Positions 7,896-10,088 of a stretch of DNA of 10,088 bases are shown here, one piece after another (positions within the stretch are counted from its first letter, which is position 1; each line of letters starts with the position of its first letter). The stretch comes from Kiritimatiellota bacterium (lineage in GTDB: Bacteria > Verrucomicrobiota > Kiritimatiellia > RFP12 > UBA1067): the NCBI GenBank assembly GCA_009777165.1, contig WRML01000049.1, positions 1-10,088 on the forward strand. Direction: 5' to 3'. Below the pieces are notes generated by a model. The model had not been told where the DNA came from. It did not search any database and worked only from the letters and a program-made list of their open reading frames with translations. Both the position numbers and the translations under genes were made by a program.

Positions 7896-7925
7896 TTGCA
7901 CTCAGGGCAACGGATGATGTAACAT
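7896..7925 (+). promoter_or_regulatory. Probable promoter of ilvC
   Basis: TTGCAC (7896-7901), an 18-bp spacer and TAACAT (7920-7925) make a moderate sigma-70-like promoter. The start would be near 7932, giving a leader of about 45 nt. No leader peptide rich in Ile, Val or Leu codons, and no attenuator, is visible in that leader. Confidence 0.4.
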
Positions 7926-7963
7926 ACATTTTCTTTTTACCCCAATGGGTAAAGAGAACCGCA

Positions 7964-7969
7964 GAGGAG
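7964..7969 (+). promoter_or_regulatory. Ribosome binding site of ilvC
   Basis: GAGGAG lies 8 nt before the ATG at 7978. An in-frame ATG at 7945 would add 11 residues, but it has no such site and does not match the family N-terminus. Confidence 0.8.
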
Positions 7970-7977
7970 TAAACATT

Positions 7978-9078
7978 ATGGCTAAGATTGATTTTGGTGG
8001 CGTGGTAGAAACTGTCGTCACGCGCAAGGAGTATCCGTTGAAAAAGGCGCAGGCGGTCCTGAAGAAGGAGGTCATCGCCGTCATCGGTTATGGCGTGCAG
8101 GGCCCGGCACAGTCCCTGAATATGCGCGAGAACGGCGTGGACGTCATCATCGGTCAGGACAAGCGTTTCGAGGCGGACTGGAAGCGCGCGGTCAAGGACG
8201 GTTTCACGCCGGGCAAGACGCTGTTCGACATCGAGGAGGCCTGCGCGAAGGCGACCATCGTCATGTTGCTGGTCAATGATGCGGCGATTAAGCAGGTGTG
8301 GCCGCGCATCAAGCCGCACCTGACCGCCGGCAAGGCGCTTTATTTCTCGCACGGGTTCGGTTGGGTCTACCGCAAGCTGACGGGCGTGAAGGTCGGCGCG
8401 GATGTGGACGTGATCATGGTCGCGCCGAAAGGCTCGGGCACATCGGTGCGCCGCAATTTCCTCGCGGGCGTGGGCATCAACTCCAGTTTCGCCATCGCGC
8501 AGGACGCGACCGGCAAAGCGATGGACCGCACGTTCGCGATCGGCATCGCGGTGGGCTCGGGTTACCTCTTCCCGACGACGTTCGAGCATGAGGTGACCTC
8601 CGATCTCGTCGGCGAGCGCGGCGTGTTGATGGGCTGTCTCGCGGGTGTGATGGAGGCTCAGTACGACGTGCTGCGCAAGAACGGGCACAGCCCGTCCGAG
8701 GCGTTTAACGAGACCGTCGAAGAATTGACCCAGAGCCTCATCCGCCTCGTGGACGAGAACGGCATGGACTGGATGTACGCCAACTGTTCGGCGACCGCCC
8801 AGCGCGGCGCGCTCGACTGGAAGCCGAAGTTCAAGAAAGCGACGCTCCCGGTGTTCGAGAGCCTCTACGAGGAAGTCAAGAGCGAGCGCGAGGCAAGGCG
8901 CGTCATCAAAAGCTGTGGCACGGCGGACTACAAGCAGAAACTCGGCGCCGAACTGAAGACGCTCCGCGAGTCGGAGATGTGGAGCGCCGGCACGGCGTGC
9001 CGCAGCCTGCGCCCGCACGAGAAAGCCAAGGCGAACGCCGCCAAGGCAAAAGGTACCGCAGGACGCGGCGTGAATTGA
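7978..9078 (+). CDS. ilvC: Ketol-acid reductoisomerase (NADP(+)), yeast/Bacteroidetes-like branch
   Basis: Cytoplasmic enzyme that isomerises and reduces 2-acetolactate or 2-aceto-2-hydroxybutyrate to the dihydroxy acids of valine/leucine and isoleucine synthesis, using Mg2+ and NAD(P)H. The 366-residue product has the Rossmann motif GYGVQG at 37-42, a cofactor-loop segment DKRFEADW at 61-68, and SHGF with H125. Metal ligands D209 and E213 lie in DLVGE, with glutamates E245 and E249 in NETVEE and a conserved serine at 271. The wording (IGYGxQG, VAPKGSG, GINSS, NGHSPSEAFNETVEE, MYANCSATAQRGALDW) closely matches yeast Ilv5 and Bacteroidetes enzymes as remembered. A Lys/Ala-rich tail (about 347-366) follows the usual LRP ending. 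The start at 7978 is set by GAGGAG. The gene stands alone, without ilvB, ilvN or ilvD in the window, and converges on the acyl carrier protein gene. Cofactor preference cannot be read with confidence. Confidence 0.97.
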   Translation: MAKIDFGGVVETVVTRKEYPLKKAQAVLKKEVIAVIGYGVQGPAQSLNMRENGVDVIIGQDKRFEADWKRAVKDGFTPGKTLFDIEEACAKATIVMLLVNDAAIKQVWPRIKPHLTAGKALYFSHGFGWVYRKLTGVKVGADVDVIMVAPKGSGTSVRRNFLAGVGINSSFAIAQDATGKAMDRTFAIGIAVGSGYLFPTTFEHEVTSDLVGERGVLMGCLAGVMEAQYDVLRKNGHSPSEAFNETVEELTQSLIRLVDENGMDWMYANCSATAQRGALDWKPKFKKATLPVFESLYEEVKSEREARRVIKSCGTADYKQKLGAELKTLRESEMWSAGTACRSLRPHEKAKANAAKAKGTAGRGVN

Positions 9079-9081
9079 GTA

Positions 9082-9174
9082 AATTAGGAATTAGAAATTA
9101 GGAATTAGGAATCTGGCTTTCTCTGCCAGATTCCTAATTTTTGATTTCTAATTCCTAATTCCTAATTCCTAATT
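9082..9174. terminator. Long heptad-repeat hairpin between convergent ilvC and acp genes
   Basis: A left arm (9082-9117) of four AATTAGG-type heptads plus AATCTGGC pairs with 9125-9160 across a 7-nt loop (9118-9124). This gives a 36-bp stem with three non-Watson-Crick positions. Two extra CCTAATT heptads extend to 9174, and a T5 run follows at 9176-9180. The core stem AATCTGGC/GCCAGATT followed by CCTAATTTTT resembles an intrinsic terminator for ilvC. The structure starts 3 nt after the ilvC stop and ends 5 nt before the last base of the opposing gene, so it may serve both. It could also be a dispersed AT-rich repeat. Confidence 0.75.
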
Positions 9175-9179
9175 GTTTT

Positions 9180-9431
9180 TCATAGCCGTGCGCTCACGAA
9201 GTCGCGCAACGCGGCGACGGAACTGAAGTTGCGGACATCGAAGTCGCCGTCCTCGATGACGATTCCGAACGCCTCTTCCAGTCCGACGACCAATTCCAAA
9301 AGGCAGACGGAGTCCACCCCGTAGGTCGTGACGAGCGACGCATCCGTCTCGATGGTTTCCGGCGCGACCTGCAGAAACAGGCGCTCCACAATCATGTCCT
9401 TCAGTTTCGATTCGATGTGCAGAATATCCAT
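9180..9431 (-). CDS. Acyl carrier protein (stand-alone)
   Basis: Small acidic carrier whose serine receives 4'-phosphopantetheine and holds acyl or other thioester-bound groups in the cytoplasm. The 83-residue product has the carrier signature GVDSVCLLELV, with the attachment serine at S41, followed by LEEAFGI, the usual acidic recognition helix. The length and the four-helix pattern fit a single carrier domain. The signature has DSV where housekeeping fatty-acid ACPs usually have DSL, and a cysteine follows at 43. The start is the ATG at 9431, with AAAGGG about 9 nt upstream. It lies 28 bp after the zinc-ribbon gene and probably shares its promoter. No fab, polyketide or peptide synthetase gene is in the window, so its partner pathway is unknown. 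A dedicated role in lipid or secondary metabolism is possible, and so is a general one. Confidence 0.88.
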   Translation of the reverse strand: MDILHIESKLKDMIVERLFLQVAPETIETDASLVTTYGVDSVCLLELVVGLEEAFGIVIEDGDFDVRNFSSVAALRDFVSARL

Positions 9432-9459
9432 GGCAATGAGCCCTTTCGTTACGGTCGTA

Positions 9460-9873
9460 TCATTTTTTCGGTAGTGCCTGGACTTGCGCAGAGAGGTCGT
9501 TCAGGCGGGACTGTGTCTTTTTGAACGTGATGACCTGCACCACGATGATGGTGAACAGCAAGGCGAAAATCACCAGCACATGCAGGAAGGAGATGCCGGA
9601 CTCCACGACGACAGGCTCGGGTGCGGCCACCGCGACGGGCGCAGGTGCGGGCGGTCTTGGCGTGGCAGGAACCGAAACCGGTTTTTCAGCCGCCGTTGCC
9701 TCAGGTGCGGGTGGGGTGGCCGACGGTGTTTCCACCGCTGGCGTCTCGACCGCGCCTTCGGGCATCACGTCAAACGTGTTCCCGCACTTCGGGCATTTCT
9801 GGGAGATAGGCTTGCCGAGGTCGAAAACTGACAGTTTCGCCTCACATTTTGGGCATTGAACAATCCGTTTCAT
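9460..9873 (-). CDS. Zinc-ribbon protein with Pro/Ala linker and one transmembrane helix
   Basis: Not recognised as a named family. The 137-residue product has an N-terminal zinc ribbon: CPKC at 7-10 and CPKC at 27-30, a CxxC-x16-CxxC arrangement like the small ribbons found at the front of many bacterial membrane proteins. A Pro/Ala/Val-rich linker of low complexity follows (about 38-92), then one transmembrane helix (about 94-117) and a short charged tail (KKTQSRLNDLSAQVQ) that could form a coiled coil. The likely topology is ribbon in the cytoplasm and tail outside, by inference. Start: an upstream in-frame ATG at 9894 exists, but AAGGAG lies 9 nt before the ATG at 9873 and the ribbon begins right after it. 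It is the first gene of a two-gene operon with the acyl carrier protein, under its own promoter. Function unknown; membrane adaptor or sensor is only a guess. Confidence 0.8.
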   Translation of the reverse strand: MKRIVQCPKCEAKLSVFDLGKPISQKCPKCGNTFDVMPEGAVETPAVETPSATPPAPEATAAEKPVSVPATPRPPAPAPVAVAAPEPVVVESGISFLHVLVIFALLFTIIVVQVITFKKTQSRLNDLSAQVQALPKK

Positions 9874-9882
9874 GTTTTTAAA

Positions 9883-9888
9883 CTCCTT
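9883..9888 (-). promoter_or_regulatory. Ribosome binding site of the zinc-ribbon gene
   Basis: AAGGAG on the minus strand, 9 nt before the ATG at 9873. The alternative start at 9894 would place this site inside the coding region. Confidence 0.75.
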
Positions 9889-9912
9889 ATCCATTCCGTA
9901 CGCAAGTTTTTA

Positions 9913-9942
9913 AGTATAACGGATTGTGGTCTCCGAAATCAA
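9913..9942 (-). promoter_or_regulatory. Sigma-70-like promoter of the zinc-ribbon/acp operon
   Basis: On the minus strand TTGATT (9942-9937) is followed after 18 bp by TATACT (9918-9913). Transcription would start near 9906, giving a leader of about 33 nt. The 11-bp array ends 11 bp upstream of the -35, the place of an UP element or activator sites. Confidence 0.55.
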
Positions 9943-9953
9943 GCAGAAGACAA

Positions 9954-9997
9954 CGTTCTCTTTTCGTTCTCTTTTCGTTCGCGTTTCGTTCGCGTTT
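9954..9997 (-). repeat. Four tandem 11-bp repeats upstream of the zinc-ribbon/acp promoter
   Basis: Read on the minus strand, AAACGCGAACG occurs twice (9997-9987, 9986-9976) and then AAAAGAGAACG twice (9975-9965, 9964-9954), with no gaps. The exact 11-bp period keeps the A-tracts on one face of the helix. The array covers about -48 to -91 relative to the predicted start. The unit is related to the array at 7822-7877 (shared pattern AAANGMRAAYS). Confidence 0.9.
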
Positions 9998-10000
9998 TAT

Positions 10001-10012
10001 AGTGAAATCACT
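10001..10012. repeat. Small inverted repeat agtga-aa-tcact
   Basis: Five-base arms around two bases, directly distal to the 11-bp array. It could be a protein site, but it is short enough to occur by chance. Confidence 0.3.
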
Positions 10013-10030
10013 TTTAAAGCATACCGTAAC

Positions 10031-10050
10031 AACATCCCGTTAGGGATGTT
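10031..10050. terminator. Perfect 8-bp hairpin of unknown direction
   Basis: Arms aacatccc (10031-10038) and gggatgtt (10043-10050) pair perfectly around GTTA. On the plus strand it is followed by TCTTTC, which is weakly terminator-like, but no plus-strand gene ends here. On the minus strand no T-run follows. It may be a terminator for a neighbour, part of a leader for a gene beginning past the edge, or a dispersed palindrome. Confidence 0.45.
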
Positions 10051-10088
10051 TCTTTCGGTAGAAGAGAACGCAAAAAAAAAAATCATGG

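Noticed and set aside
7790..7972. 60-codon open frame in the ilvC upstream region
   Set aside because: Its translation is mostly the 11-bp array, it overlaps both promoters, and no ribosome binding site was seen.
7945..7977. Upstream start for ilvC adding 11 residues
   Set aside because: The strong GAGGAG site would lie inside this extension, and family members begin near MAKIDFGG.
7876..9018. 380-codon open frame on the minus strand
   Set aside because: It is antisense to ilvC, which is conserved throughout. The composition is typical of a reverse-frame shadow.
9082..9174. Insertion sequence or MITE remnant
   Set aside because: No target-site duplication or transposase-like ends were seen. 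The heptad structure explains the palindrome, though a dispersed repeat origin is not excluded.
9874..9894. Upstream start of the zinc-ribbon gene
   Set aside because: The AAGGAG site lies between this ATG and the chosen one, so it serves the ATG at 9873.

Overview
This window reads as a GC-rich chromosomal segment of a Gram-negative bacterium. No phage, plasmid, transposase, CRISPR, rRNA or tRNA signal was seen. The ketol-acid reductoisomerase belongs to the yeast Ilv5/Bacteroidetes-like branch rather than the enterobacterial or Gram-positive ones. Together with the high GC and the abundance of GC-rich palindromic elements, this loosely suggests a member of the Verrucomicrobiota/Kiritimatiellota/Lentisphaerota (PVC) group or a relative. 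That placement is inference from remembered family sequences, not a computed result.

Left two thirds (1-7725, minus strand): a two-gene operon, transcribed from a good promoter near 7767-7796. It encodes a 1736-residue bacterial alpha-2-macroglobulin with an intact CLEQ thioester motif, followed 47 bp later by penicillin-binding protein 1C (pbpC). The pair is a known partnership: the macroglobulin is thought to trap proteases that enter the periplasm, and PBP1C is a bifunctional peptidoglycan synthase proposed to repair the wall. Here the macroglobulin has an N-terminal membrane anchor and no lipobox. Downstream of pbpC, at the window edge, lie two tandem copies of a ~91-95 bp repeat with GC hairpins and G9 tracts. 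Four short GC-rich palindromes also sit inside the two reading frames at probable linkers.

Middle (7726-9078): a 252-bp divergent intergenic region carries promoters for both directions and an array of 11-bp repeats. It is followed by ilvC (plus strand, branched-chain amino acid synthesis).

Right end (9079-10088): ilvC converges on a small minus-strand operon encoding a zinc-ribbon/single-TM protein and a stand-alone acyl carrier protein. The convergent gap is a long heptad-repeat hairpin that probably acts as a terminator. The small operon has its own promoter, preceded by a second four-unit 11-bp array whose degenerate consensus matches the ilvC-side array. The last ~100 bp hold a short perfect hairpin and an A11 tract.

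The genes are mostly ordinary. The most unusual signal is the pair of helically phased 11-bp arrays upstream of promoters. Next are the in-frame palindromic inserts and the hairpin whose arm differences are all G-U compatible in one transcript only.
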